From: a virus
DNA length: 27,420 nt
Reading direction: 5' to 3' (one strand)
IMG/VR virus record: IMGVR_UViG_3300050132_000508
Location: 1 to 27,420 of that record
Of the stretch, positions 20,300-26,655 are shown piece after piece. Below the pieces are notes generated by a model. It was given only the letters and a program-made list of their open reading frames with translations. It searched no databases and had not been told where the DNA came from. The translations under genes and the position numbers were made by a program. Each line of letters opens with the position of its first letter. Position 1 is the first letter of the stretch.

Positions 20300-21777
20300 T
20301 TCATTACGCCTGTCACAGTTAATGACCAATTGTCCAGCCACCAAGTACCGCCTCCCGGCCAGTCGTTCCCAAACCATAGTGTGAACGTATGTGTTCCTGG
20401 CGATACACTCACGACCGCAGACGCGACATGCGATCCGGTGTAGTTGTTGATCGCGCTGTCCGACTGCGCCAATACAACGGCTCCATCCATGTGGACTTCG
20501 ACGCGGGTGTTACCCCCGCCGCCTGATGCTCCTGTCTGCCAGGTAATGAGGATGGATACTTTTGCGGCATACGGATAGGCGGGCATCAGCGTCGCCGCGC
20601 CTATTTCAGACATATAGTAATTTGACGTTCCGGTGAAGGTTCCCGTACCAGACCCGCTGACCGACATAGGAACGGTCACAGATTGATCGGCTATTTGCAG
20701 TGTGCCGACCGACAAGTCATCGATCTGCGCGCCGCCGACTACCTTCAAGCCAAGCTGGCCGGTGCCAACGGAATTTGCCTGAAGCTGCGTGCCGGTGATC
20801 GATCCTAGCGCGATCAGATTGCCATTGATCGATACTAGCCCGGTCTTAGCATCGATCGCGAAGGGCACAATTTCAGGATGCCCAGGTGCTCCGACTGCAA
20901 AGGTATCCGCCAGAACGATGAACGACGACGATGTTAGGCCGGTAACGTCTACGGCACTATTGAGCGATACGCCAGTGACATACGCCTGCCCCGGCGTTGA
21001 TAAATCGATCTTGACACCCCATTGCGCGCTTAATCCGGCGACCTTCGTGTTGGTAACGGTCATTGCTTGTTGCATCACGGCTGAACTAATGGGAAGCCCG
21101 GTCCCCGGATCGTCAATCGCCGCCTGAAGTTGGGTCAATTGGGTTGCCGTTGCGCCGGCAGAATTTGCTACGGCACTCTGGACATTTTGAATCAGCGCGG
21201 CATTTTCTCCGACGCTGGCCCAAATGGTATTGATCTCCAAATTGATCGCATTATCACTATTGACACGATATGCCGCCTCCACTACGGAAGCCGATACACT
21301 ATCTCCGACTTGCGCATAGACGCCACTTTGCGCAAGGACGGCGACATCATTCGGCGTCGCCGTGACCGTTGTCGCATTCTGGATCGCATAACCCGTTGCC
21401 TGCGCTGCCTGCTCAAGTTTGCTGGCGAAGCTGCCCGCGATATCGCTCGGAGAACTGATCAACGTCAGCAATGAAAACATGTTTTGCCATGCGGCCGACT
21501 GCAAGATGCTCGATTGAAGCGCGGCTGCAAGCGCTTGCATTGCCGGGACATCCGACTTCAAGCCGTTGGCAATCGATGAGGCGATCGCATTGGATGTTTT
21601 CAGGGACTGCGGCGATCCAGGTTTAAGACTGGCAAGGGTTAGGAATGCGTTATCTCCATTCCCGCTATCGCCATTACGCACGCCAATTCCATCGGCCATC
21701 GCGCGTAGCACTTCACGGACGTTCGGGTCCGTTACCGCATTGATCGATGATCCTGATATTGCTGGTACTACTGCCAT
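20296..21777 (-). CDS. Tail protein with DUF1983-like (lambda J-type) domain (493 aa)
   Basis: ATG at 21777 follows AAGGA about 9 bases upstream and sits 1 base beyond the end of the 614-aa gene. Residues 1-240 are helical and Ala/Ser/Gln-rich, probably coiled coil. Residues about 245-325 match the DUF1983 domain of host-specificity proteins such as lambda J: LSAQWGVKIDL, YVTGVSLNS, SSFIVLADTFAVGAPG, PFAIDAKTGLVSINGNLI. A linker of repeated GTxQLxANSVGTGQL type follows. The C-terminal 120 residues look like a beta-sandwich (VSVSPGTHTFTLWFGNDW), a possible receptor- or sugar-binding tip. It is likely a tail tip or fibre-like protein in contact with the host surface. Confidence 0.8.
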   Translation of the reverse strand: MAVVPAISGSSINAVTDPNVREVLRAMADGIGVRNGDSGNGDNAFLTLASLKPGSPQSLKTSNAIASSIANGLKSDVPAMQALAAALQSSILQSAAWQNMFSLLTLISSPSDIAGSFASKLEQAAQATGYAIQNATTVTATPNDVAVLAQSGVYAQVGDSVSASVVEAAYRVNSDNAINLEINTIWASVGENAALIQNVQSAVANSAGATATQLTQLQAAIDDPGTGLPISSAVMQQAMTVTNTKVAGLSAQWGVKIDLSTPGQAYVTGVSLNSAVDVTGLTSSSFIVLADTFAVGAPGHPEIVPFAIDAKTGLVSINGNLIALGSITGTQLQANSVGTGQLGLKVVGGAQIDDLSVGTLQIADQSVTVPMSVSGSGTGTFTGTSNYYMSEIGAATLMPAYPYAAKVSILITWQTGASGGGGNTRVEVHMDGAVVLAQSDSAINNYTGSHVASAVVSVSPGTHTFTLWFGNDWPGGGTWWLDNWSLTVTGVMK

Positions 21778-21778
21778 T

Positions 21779-23623
21779 TTATACGTCCTTCAATCCACGG
21801 CCGGATTGCGCCATCTTCAATCGCTTGAATGTTCCGGTGCCGATGATTTCAATTTTCCAGCGATCGCAAATAGGCAAGCCTGGATAGCCATTGCAGGGTC
21901 CAGACGGCAAGCGGAACGTAGTTTGGCCGGTTGTCAGCGCTTGCGAGTAGCCAAGCACGCCATATTGGTAGAAATTGACGGTGAAATTGCCAATACATTC
22001 CGCTTGGGCGATGGTAAATATCGTCGGGTCCGGGAAAATGTGATCATCCGACTGCCATTTCACGATCGAATCGCTGCCGCCGCCGAATTGATTCATTTGC
22101 GTGCCGTTGATCGTGTACATCTGGTCGGAAGTCACCAAAACAGCCGTAGTTTGTGCGATCAGATTGGGTAAATCCGTCATGTTTCCGGCGACTTCATCGA
22201 GCGTGATCATAAACGCCGTGAATGCGTTGCTTTTTGAGAAAATAACCAGCCGCCCATCGTAATAGGCTAACACCATGTCGGACAGCGAGTTGTTGCAGCG
22301 CGCGCGCCACGTTTCCCGCGTGAAAAAGCGCTCGGACAACGACATATCGCACTGTCCGCCAGTTACCACGACAATGCCATCGTGCGACGCATAGATCAGA
22401 CTGCCTTGCGCGTTCAATATAGACCACTTGGATACGCCGGCCTGCTGGATATCCAGCATCGTTTGCGACATCGCGTCGGGACTGATGCCAGAAACCATAA
22501 CCGGCTTGCCTACTGTCGTTACCAGCGCGCCAGTGCCGCACGCAGCAGCCCCCACAACCGCATTCTTGAACACGATCATATAACTCGGAGGCCAAGACCA
22601 CGGACGATAGGCATCCGAGAACCACATTTGATTACCCGTCCACGCCGCCAAGATGCCATTGCCGACATAAATCAAGCCCTGCAAGTTCGCGGGAGGCGGA
22701 TAGGCGTCGTAATACGCAAGCGGCGTGCTGACGGTGGTGGCTGTCGATGTATCGGGTACCGTTACCGCGCCCGTTGAGCCGTTGACAGTGAGTGCATAGT
22801 AATAGTCGGATGTCGTTGTGCCGGTCGATGTGTGATAAACACGCGCCTGATTGATTGGCACATAGCTCCCATAGCCATCAAAGTTCACTTGAACGGTAAC
22901 GGTGGTATAAGTAGTTGCGTTGTTGTAGGATATCGTCGTCACATTGACGACTGTCGCATCGCTCGGCGGTCCTTCTTCGTTGTTGGTATTGGCGTAGGTA
23001 TAAACGTATGCCCGTGTCTCGGTATAGACCTGCGCGTTTGCTTGCACCAGCGCATCGCGGGTAGCTTGTGCTGCGGCCAAGTCCGCCGTAGATTGATCAG
23101 TGACAGCCTGCAGTCGCGCCGCATAGGTATTAGCCGGCGCTGCGGGAACCGCAGTGGCTTTATCCGCCTCTACCTGCAAATCCGCCGCCGTTGCTGCCGC
23201 ACCGGTCGGCATTACAGGAGGAACTACTGTCACAACCGGCGCAATCGTCGGACGCGGAACGCCGACCGCGTAATATGATACCGGCTCCGTGGCGAATACG
23301 GTCGCCAGCGAGCGCGGCGTAACCCGGAAACCTTCCGTCAGCGACGTGTAGTAAAGACGATCGTTCGCCAAGCCGGAGCCAAGTGGACTGATTACCGCGT
23401 CCGCATCGTTCGCCCACGAATAGAAGCGCAATCCATCCTCACTCCAAATCGATTGCACGGCAAACGGCAATGTCTTCAAATTGAAATCGCCTTTTAGCGA
23501 AACCAATTGATTGGCGTATGAAAAATCAATATTTTGCGCTTCCGTCGCCCCAGTTGGCGGCAATGCGGTATCGGGATACCTCGGAAACAGCCCGCCGAAC
23601 ACATCTATCTTTACTGGCTGCAT
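21779..23623 (-). CDS. Tail nozzle-like virion structural protein (614 aa)
   Basis: ATG at 23623 has only a weak Shine-Dalgarno and starts 3 bases after the Rz stop, so it may rely on coupling. The N-terminus, MQPVKIDVFGGLFPRYPDTA, then AQNIDFSYANQLVSLKG, is characteristic of phage virion proteins that open with an 'FGGxxPR' segment. The long centre has alternating beta-strands with blade-like repeats (LIYVGNGILAAWTGNQMWFS, GSLIYASHDGIVVVTGGQ, MVLAYYDGRLVIFSKSN), compatible with a beta-propeller as in tail nozzle proteins such as T7 gp12. An Ala-rich helical insert lies near 145-200. The nozzle comparison is by pattern, not by alignment. The following gene is another tail protein, which fits. 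Confidence 0.75.
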   Translation of the reverse strand: MQPVKIDVFGGLFPRYPDTALPPTGATEAQNIDFSYANQLVSLKGDFNLKTLPFAVQSIWSEDGLRFYSWANDADAVISPLGSGLANDRLYYTSLTEGFRVTPRSLATVFATEPVSYYAVGVPRPTIAPVVTVVPPVMPTGAAATAADLQVEADKATAVPAAPANTYAARLQAVTDQSTADLAAAQATRDALVQANAQVYTETRAYVYTYANTNNEEGPPSDATVVNVTTISYNNATTYTTVTVQVNFDGYGSYVPINQARVYHTSTGTTTSDYYYALTVNGSTGAVTVPDTSTATTVSTPLAYYDAYPPPANLQGLIYVGNGILAAWTGNQMWFSDAYRPWSWPPSYMIVFKNAVVGAAACGTGALVTTVGKPVMVSGISPDAMSQTMLDIQQAGVSKWSILNAQGSLIYASHDGIVVVTGGQCDMSLSERFFTRETWRARCNNSLSDMVLAYYDGRLVIFSKSNAFTAFMITLDEVAGNMTDLPNLIAQTTAVLVTSDQMYTINGTQMNQFGGGSDSIVKWQSDDHIFPDPTIFTIAQAECIGNFTVNFYQYGVLGYSQALTTGQTTFRLPSGPCNGYPGLPICDRWKIEIIGTGTFKRLKMAQSGRGLKDV

Positions 23624-23626
23624 GGG

Positions 23627-24163
23627 TTACTTTTTGGGATTATCGTTGAACTGGTCGCGCATGGCGTTATAGGCTTGCTGCAATGCCGTCAATTGCTCGG
23701 CGTTTGGCTCGCAGACTTCCCGGTAGTTGCGGTCTGCGAGTTCAAGCTGGTCGGAACAGGTTGAATCAGGGTACGTGCGGGCGCTCCCAGTGCTGAGTCG
23801 AGCGGAGGGAGTTGCGGGCACATCGGCGGGGGCGTCGGGGTAGAGCATGCCGACAACATCGCCAGACACAACACAAGTAGGAGTAGTGGCAAGTTTTGCC
23901 TTGAGTTTTGTAAGTTCATTATTTGCCTTCGCTTTCCCGGTTGATAGTACGGTGGTTAAATTCGCCCCGATTGTAGCCATTGCGCCGGTTGCGACGCGCT
24001 CTTTATTTATCGTCGCATCGACAATGACAACATCTTTCTTCAAAATGGCATTCTCAATTGCGTTTTTCTCGTAGTGGTACCCAGAATATCCGCCCACGCC
24101 CAGGCTGACGATGATCGCCAGCAAGAACGCGAGCCATATGCGGGGATTAAGTAGTGACATCAT
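23627..24163 (-). CDS. Rz: Rz-like i-spanin (178 aa)
   Basis: ATG at 24163 overlaps the stop of the preceding 77-aa gene as ATGA. The protein has a single N-terminal membrane segment (about 8-25, WLAFLLAIIVSLGVGGYSG) followed by a charged helical periplasmic region, the architecture of i-spanins that join the outer-membrane lipoprotein Rz1 to disrupt the outer membrane at lysis. The C-terminal half has two Cys (DSTCSDQ, REVCEP) and a terminal helix (LTALQQAYNAMRDQF). Rz1 is nested in it in another frame, the classical embedded layout. It is the last gene of the lysis cassette. The assignment rests on topology, position and the nested Rz1. Confidence 0.88.
   Translation of the reverse strand: MMSLLNPRIWLAFLLAIIVSLGVGGYSGYHYEKNAIENAILKKDVVIVDATINKERVATGAMATIGANLTTVLSTGKAKANNELTKLKAKLATTPTCVVSGDVVGMLYPDAPADVPATPSARLSTGSARTYPDSTCSDQLELADRNYREVCEPNAEQLTALQQAYNAMRDQFNDNPKK
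23689..23919 (-). CDS. Rz1: Rz1-like o-spanin lipoprotein nested in Rz (76 aa)
   Basis: The gene lies completely inside Rz in the +1 frame. ATG at 23919 follows GAAGG at 7 bases. The signal peptide has a hydrophobic core (LPLLLLVLCLAM) and a lipobox LSAC at residues 22-25, so Cys25 should be lipidated after signal peptidase II cleavage. The mature part is short and Pro-rich (STPTPPPMCPQLPPL), as in Rz1 proteins, which sit in the outer membrane and bind Rz. The combination of lipobox, Pro-rich tail, embedded position and own ribosome binding site makes this a firm assignment. It also shows that this phage uses nested +1 genes, relevant to the other two nested candidates. Confidence 0.92.
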   Translation of the reverse strand: MNLQNSRQNLPLLLLVLCLAMLSACSTPTPPPMCPQLPPLDSALGAPARTLIQPVPTSLNSQTATTGKSASQTPSN

Positions 24164-24393
24164 GCTTTTGGCTCCGAAGTTTCAGAAAGTTTAATTGATG
24201 CGCCCATTGCGCCGATCGCTGCGCCTGCGCCGATACCGAATGCTTGGCCGTCGAACGACTTGCCAAGGTAGAATGCCGCGATTTCGAGGGCGAGGAATAC
24301 CACCACGACCACGAACCCGATTACCTTGACAACTGCGTAAGACTCGCCATCGATGCCGGTCAGGCTATCCTTGAGAACTTGACTTAAATTCAT
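24160..24393 (-). CDS. Small membrane protein, holin or antiholin candidate (77 aa)
   Basis: I chose the ATG at 24393 because GGAG lies 7 bases upstream; a longer start at 24441 would overlap the previous gene. The protein is MNLSQVLKDSLTGIDGESYA, then a strong membrane helix (VVKVIGFVVVVVFLALEIAAF) and a second Gly/Ala-rich hydrophobic stretch (AFGIGAGAAIGAMGASI), ending with a charged tail. Two membrane segments and the position between the endolysin/HNH genes and Rz fit a holin or antiholin. Similar small proteins are widespread in phages. It is the better holin candidate of the two membrane proteins, because it has two hydrophobic segments, but I cannot show which one sets lysis timing. 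Confidence 0.75.
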   Translation of the reverse strand: MNLSQVLKDSLTGIDGESYAVVKVIGFVVVVVFLALEIAAFYLGKSFDGQAFGIGAGAAIGAMGASIKLSETSEPKA

Positions 24394-24394
24394 A

Positions 24395-24946
24395 TCAATC
24401 TCCGTGATGAATGATTTCAACTTTCGAGAAGCGCACGCCATTCATTGCATAGCGTTGCGCCATCCAGACAGGTTCAGGCAAGTCATGCACGCCCTCATCC
24501 CTGCCGATGTGGTGAGGCTTGCACAGCGCCCGACCGTTGATCCGCATGTCATCCACGAACAGATACGGATCGGCCGGCCGGTACCACTTGCAGGCCGGCA
24601 CTTCTTCGCCGGTATCCGCGTCGGTCCATGCCGGCACGTCTTCCCACGTTGCGCCAATCGAGAACGCCTCCCAGTCGTAGCCGGGAAAGTCCTTGCGGAT
24701 CGGCGCGTCGGGAGAAAAGTCGATCATTTCCGCGAAACTGCGTTCGATCGGGAAGTGATGCGCCTCGATCGGGTGCCCGGTTTCCTCTGCGGTGCGCTGG
24801 CAAATCCAGCAACGGCCGGCAACGTGATCCAGGAGCCACAAACGCGACTTCCTGAAAAGGGAGGTCGTTACCCTGGCTGCATGGCCGGGAAGAAACACGT
24901 CTACCTCAAACGTGTTTTTCTCTTCGTGAACTTGATAGACGCTCAT
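24395..24946 (-). CDS. HNH-like zinc-binding protein in the lysis cassette (183 aa)
   Basis: ATG at 24946 overlaps the endolysin stop as ATGA and follows a strong GGAGG; the longer upstream start is not needed. The protein has a Cys pair CWIC (46-49), then EAHHFPIERS (62-70) and a C-terminal LCKPHHIG. This gives a CxxC-HH-C-HH arrangement like the HNH or zinc-finger endonuclease fold (HH, then an Asn in MRINGRALC, then HH). Similar phage proteins end in a WMAQRYAMNG-VEIIHHG tail. Its position among lysis genes is not explained by that fold; it may be a nuclease or only a zinc protein. A nuclease call is not secure. Confidence 0.75.
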   Translation of the reverse strand: MSVYQVHEEKNTFEVDVFLPGHAARVTTSLFRKSRLWLLDHVAGRCWICQRTAEETGHPIEAHHFPIERSFAEMIDFSPDAPIRKDFPGYDWEAFSIGATWEDVPAWTDADTGEEVPACKWYRPADPYLFVDDMRINGRALCKPHHIGRDEGVHDLPEPVWMAQRYAMNGVRFSKVEIIHHGD

Positions 24947-25422
24947 TTTGCCGCCTCCGCGACAACCGGCCGCAAGCACCAGTCACGTTCAAACTTGCGC
25001 CGCGCAAGCAGGCCAGGAATGACTTTGCCGTCCGCCATATCCCATACGAGCAATCCGTTGCATGCGCTCGTATAGTCTCCCGCGTTGAGATTCTTCAGTA
25101 GTGACGATCGGCAGTACGCCTCGCCGCCCACGTTGTAGGCAAAAAGGGTAAAAGCGTTGAACTGGTTTTCATTGAGCGGGACGTTCGTGCATTTGAGAAC
25201 TTCCTCGCCCTTCGATTTAAGTTGCGTCTTCAGTAAGGCGGTGCATTCGACCGGCGTGTAGGTCTTGCCGCGAATGATATCCTTGCCGGCATAGCCATCG
25301 CACACGGTCCAGACATCGGCCACGTCCCGATACGGGACGTAGCGCGTTCCTTCAAACCGCGTTGTCGCGGCGATCAGCGCAGCGCTGACCAGGCCGACAA
25401 GCCATGTGTTTTTAAAGTTCAT
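24943..25422 (-). CDS. Endolysin, GH24 lysozyme with signal-anchor N-terminus (159 aa)
   Basis: ATG at 25422 overlaps the holin-like gene's end and follows AAGGA at 5 bases. The catalytic triad of T4-type (GH24) lysozymes is visible with exact spacing: E24, eight residues, D33, five residues, T39 (FEGTRYVPYRDVADVWTVCDG region). The N-terminal WLVGLVSAALIAAT (7-20) is a weakly hydrophobic Gly/Ala-rich helix, typical of SAR endolysins that are exported by the Sec system, stay membrane-tethered and are activated on release. Further family features are NENQFNAFTLFAYNVG and GLLARRKFERDWCL. Several Cys are present, which may take part in activation. It cuts the glycan strand of peptidoglycan. Confidence 0.93.
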   Translation of the reverse strand: MNFKNTWLVGLVSAALIAATTRFEGTRYVPYRDVADVWTVCDGYAGKDIIRGKTYTPVECTALLKTQLKSKGEEVLKCTNVPLNENQFNAFTLFAYNVGGEAYCRSSLLKNLNAGDYTSACNGLLVWDMADGKVIPGLLARRKFERDWCLRPVVAEAAK

Positions 25423-25630
25423 CGTCTTCCTTGTCTTCTGTGTTGATCTTGTAGCCCTTGTATTCGCGGTACCAGTGCCAGCCCTTATAGGTGATCAAGA
25501 CCACCAGATAAACGAGCGTCGCCAACTGGACCAGATCGGGAATCTGAAAGCCTGCAATCGTTGCAACGGATACCGTTGCCGGAGCGGAGAATTTCGTAAC
25601 CATTTCAGGAACCGTTTCTTTTTGGATCAT
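25412..25630 (-). CDS. Small membrane protein, holin candidate (72 aa)
   Basis: I chose ATG at 25630 because the open frame upstream of it runs through a terminator hairpin (25662-25684). The Shine-Dalgarno is poor. The protein opens MIQKETVPEMVTKFSAPATV, then has one hydrophobic region (about 20-52: VATIAGFQIP, then LVQLATLVYLVVLITY), a basic/aromatic stretch (KGWHWYREYK) and an acidic end (NTEDKEDDEL). This is close to the build of small phage holins of the type MxxKxVPxxVxK... Its end overlaps the endolysin start, the usual holin-endolysin arrangement. I recall similarity to a phage holin family but cannot verify it here. Confidence 0.75.
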   Translation of the reverse strand: MIQKETVPEMVTKFSAPATVSVATIAGFQIPDLVQLATLVYLVVLITYKGWHWYREYKGYKINTEDKEDDEL

Positions 25631-25661
25631 ATGTTTGTCTTGGATAGTGAAAAATTGGACG

Positions 25662-25684
25662 AAAAAAACCGCCCGAAGGCGGCT
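25662..25684 (-). terminator. Rho-independent terminator with UUCG loop
   Basis: The transcript would read CCGCC-UUCG-GGCGG followed by U7 (A-run 25662-25668, stem 25669-25673 and 25678-25682, loop 25674-25677). A UUCG tetraloop with a GC stem is a very stable hairpin. It sits about 20 bases after the stop of the 109-aa gene and about 32 bases before the holin-like ATG, so it separates the tail-fibre unit from the lysis unit. Confidence 0.85.
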
Positions 25685-25702
25685 CATCTGGTCTTGCGTT
25701 GA

Positions 25703-26032
25703 TTAAGAATTGGTTGTGTACCCTTCCAATATCGGGGAATTCTTACAGTGGTCCACCTGTATCCAGTCAAGCAGCTTGCAAAGAACACACCCCCACTCGC
25801 GTTGCTCCTGCATCGCCCGGTATGCGCGTGAGCTGATGTAGTCGCCAATTTCACCGTTGGTAACGATATTCCCCAATAGGTCATAGCCGCAGGCAAGGGC
25901 AAATGCCTTATCGGGAGCGAACACCAGCGCCCATATTGCGCGCGGGATAGCTAAAATCACGACCAACTGACAGACAATCAAGATCAATAAGATCGCGAAG
26001 CGTTTCAGGATTGAGATTGCAATTTGTTTCAT
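25703..26032 (-). CDS. Small membrane protein with conserved C-terminal Cys/His motif (109 aa)
   Basis: ATG at 26032 overlaps the stop of the 207-aa gene as ATGA, with AGGGG upstream; a much longer open frame behind it is a chance reading. The N-terminus has one strong membrane helix (FAILLILIVCQLVVILAIPRAIW). The C-terminus reads GEIGDYISSRAYRAM, then CVLCKLLDWIQVDHCKNS. This resembles small phage proteins I recall that carry a 'xTxSSRAxR ... C..L...HCxxS' ending; function unknown. It is the last gene before the terminator, after tail genes and before lysis genes. It might be lysis-related or an exclusion membrane protein, but nothing proves this. Confidence 0.75.
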   Translation of the reverse strand: MKQIAISILKRFAILLILIVCQLVVILAIPRAIWALVFAPDKAFALACGYDLLGNIVTNGEIGDYISSRAYRAMQEQREWGCVLCKLLDWIQVDHCKNSPILEGYTTNS

Positions 26033-26652
26033 GCCGGCCACCCCTGTGTGATATCGAACGTCGTAATTGTTGTTTCCGTCAGCGCATTGATCTGCGCCCT
26101 GATAGCCTGTTTTGCCTGAGATAGACTGCCGACGAACTCGCCGACCGCAACGCCCATCATCATCGCCTGCGCTGGCGTCATGGCATGCGAGACATTGGCC
26201 GCGTCGATGAACCCTATCGGCATCGCAACGGCCCCTTGCTGCGCGGCGATCATCGCCAGCGAGGTATAGCCCGATATAAACGTCAGATCGGGGTATTGAG
26301 TCGCATCGCGCGTCTGAATCATCCCGGTAACTGCGGGCACTGCCAAGACTGCCGCTACTGCCGGGGTGATTACCGTCACGCCATCCGTACCAAGAACGGC
26401 GGGAACCGCAGCCGCCGCCGCGACGGCTGGCACAAAGGTATAAAGCAATCCTCTGTTCTGCACGGAGAGACGTTGCTCCTCCAGTGCGGCAAGGAGCGCG
26501 GCCTGTCCCGCCGCCAACGTCTTCCCCATGTAGATGTAATTGCTTGTGTCGGTTCCGTCCGGCACAGAAACGATATCCTGCTCTGTGCCGGTCGCCACGT
26601 ATTCGTCGGAAGCGGTAGCAGCTACCGCGTTGTTTTGTATAATTAGCTTCAT
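26029..26652 (-). CDS. DUF4376-like tail fibre-associated protein (207 aa)
   Basis: ATG at 26652 starts 3 bases after the stop of the fibre gene, with a weak Shine-Dalgarno, so translation is probably coupled. The N-terminal part begins MKLIIQNNAVAATASDEY with beta character. The middle (70-110) is an Ala/Val/Pro-rich low-complexity stretch with near repeats (FVPAVAAAAAVPAV and TPAVAAVLAVPAV). The C-terminal 95 residues (113-207) resemble DUF4376, known in phage tail fibre and assembly proteins: IGFIDAANVSHAMTPAQA, then helices with AIRAQINALTET and the terminal ITQGWPA. It probably assists or forms part of the fibre encoded just upstream. The DUF4376 link is by pattern. Confidence 0.78.
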   Translation of the reverse strand: MKLIIQNNAVAATASDEYVATGTEQDIVSVPDGTDTSNYIYMGKTLAAGQAALLAALEEQRLSVQNRGLLYTFVPAVAAAAAVPAVLGTDGVTVITPAVAAVLAVPAVTGMIQTRDATQYPDLTFISGYTSLAMIAAQQGAVAMPIGFIDAANVSHAMTPAQAMMMGVAVGEFVGSLSQAKQAIRAQINALTETTITTFDITQGWPA

Positions 26653-26655
26653 AGG

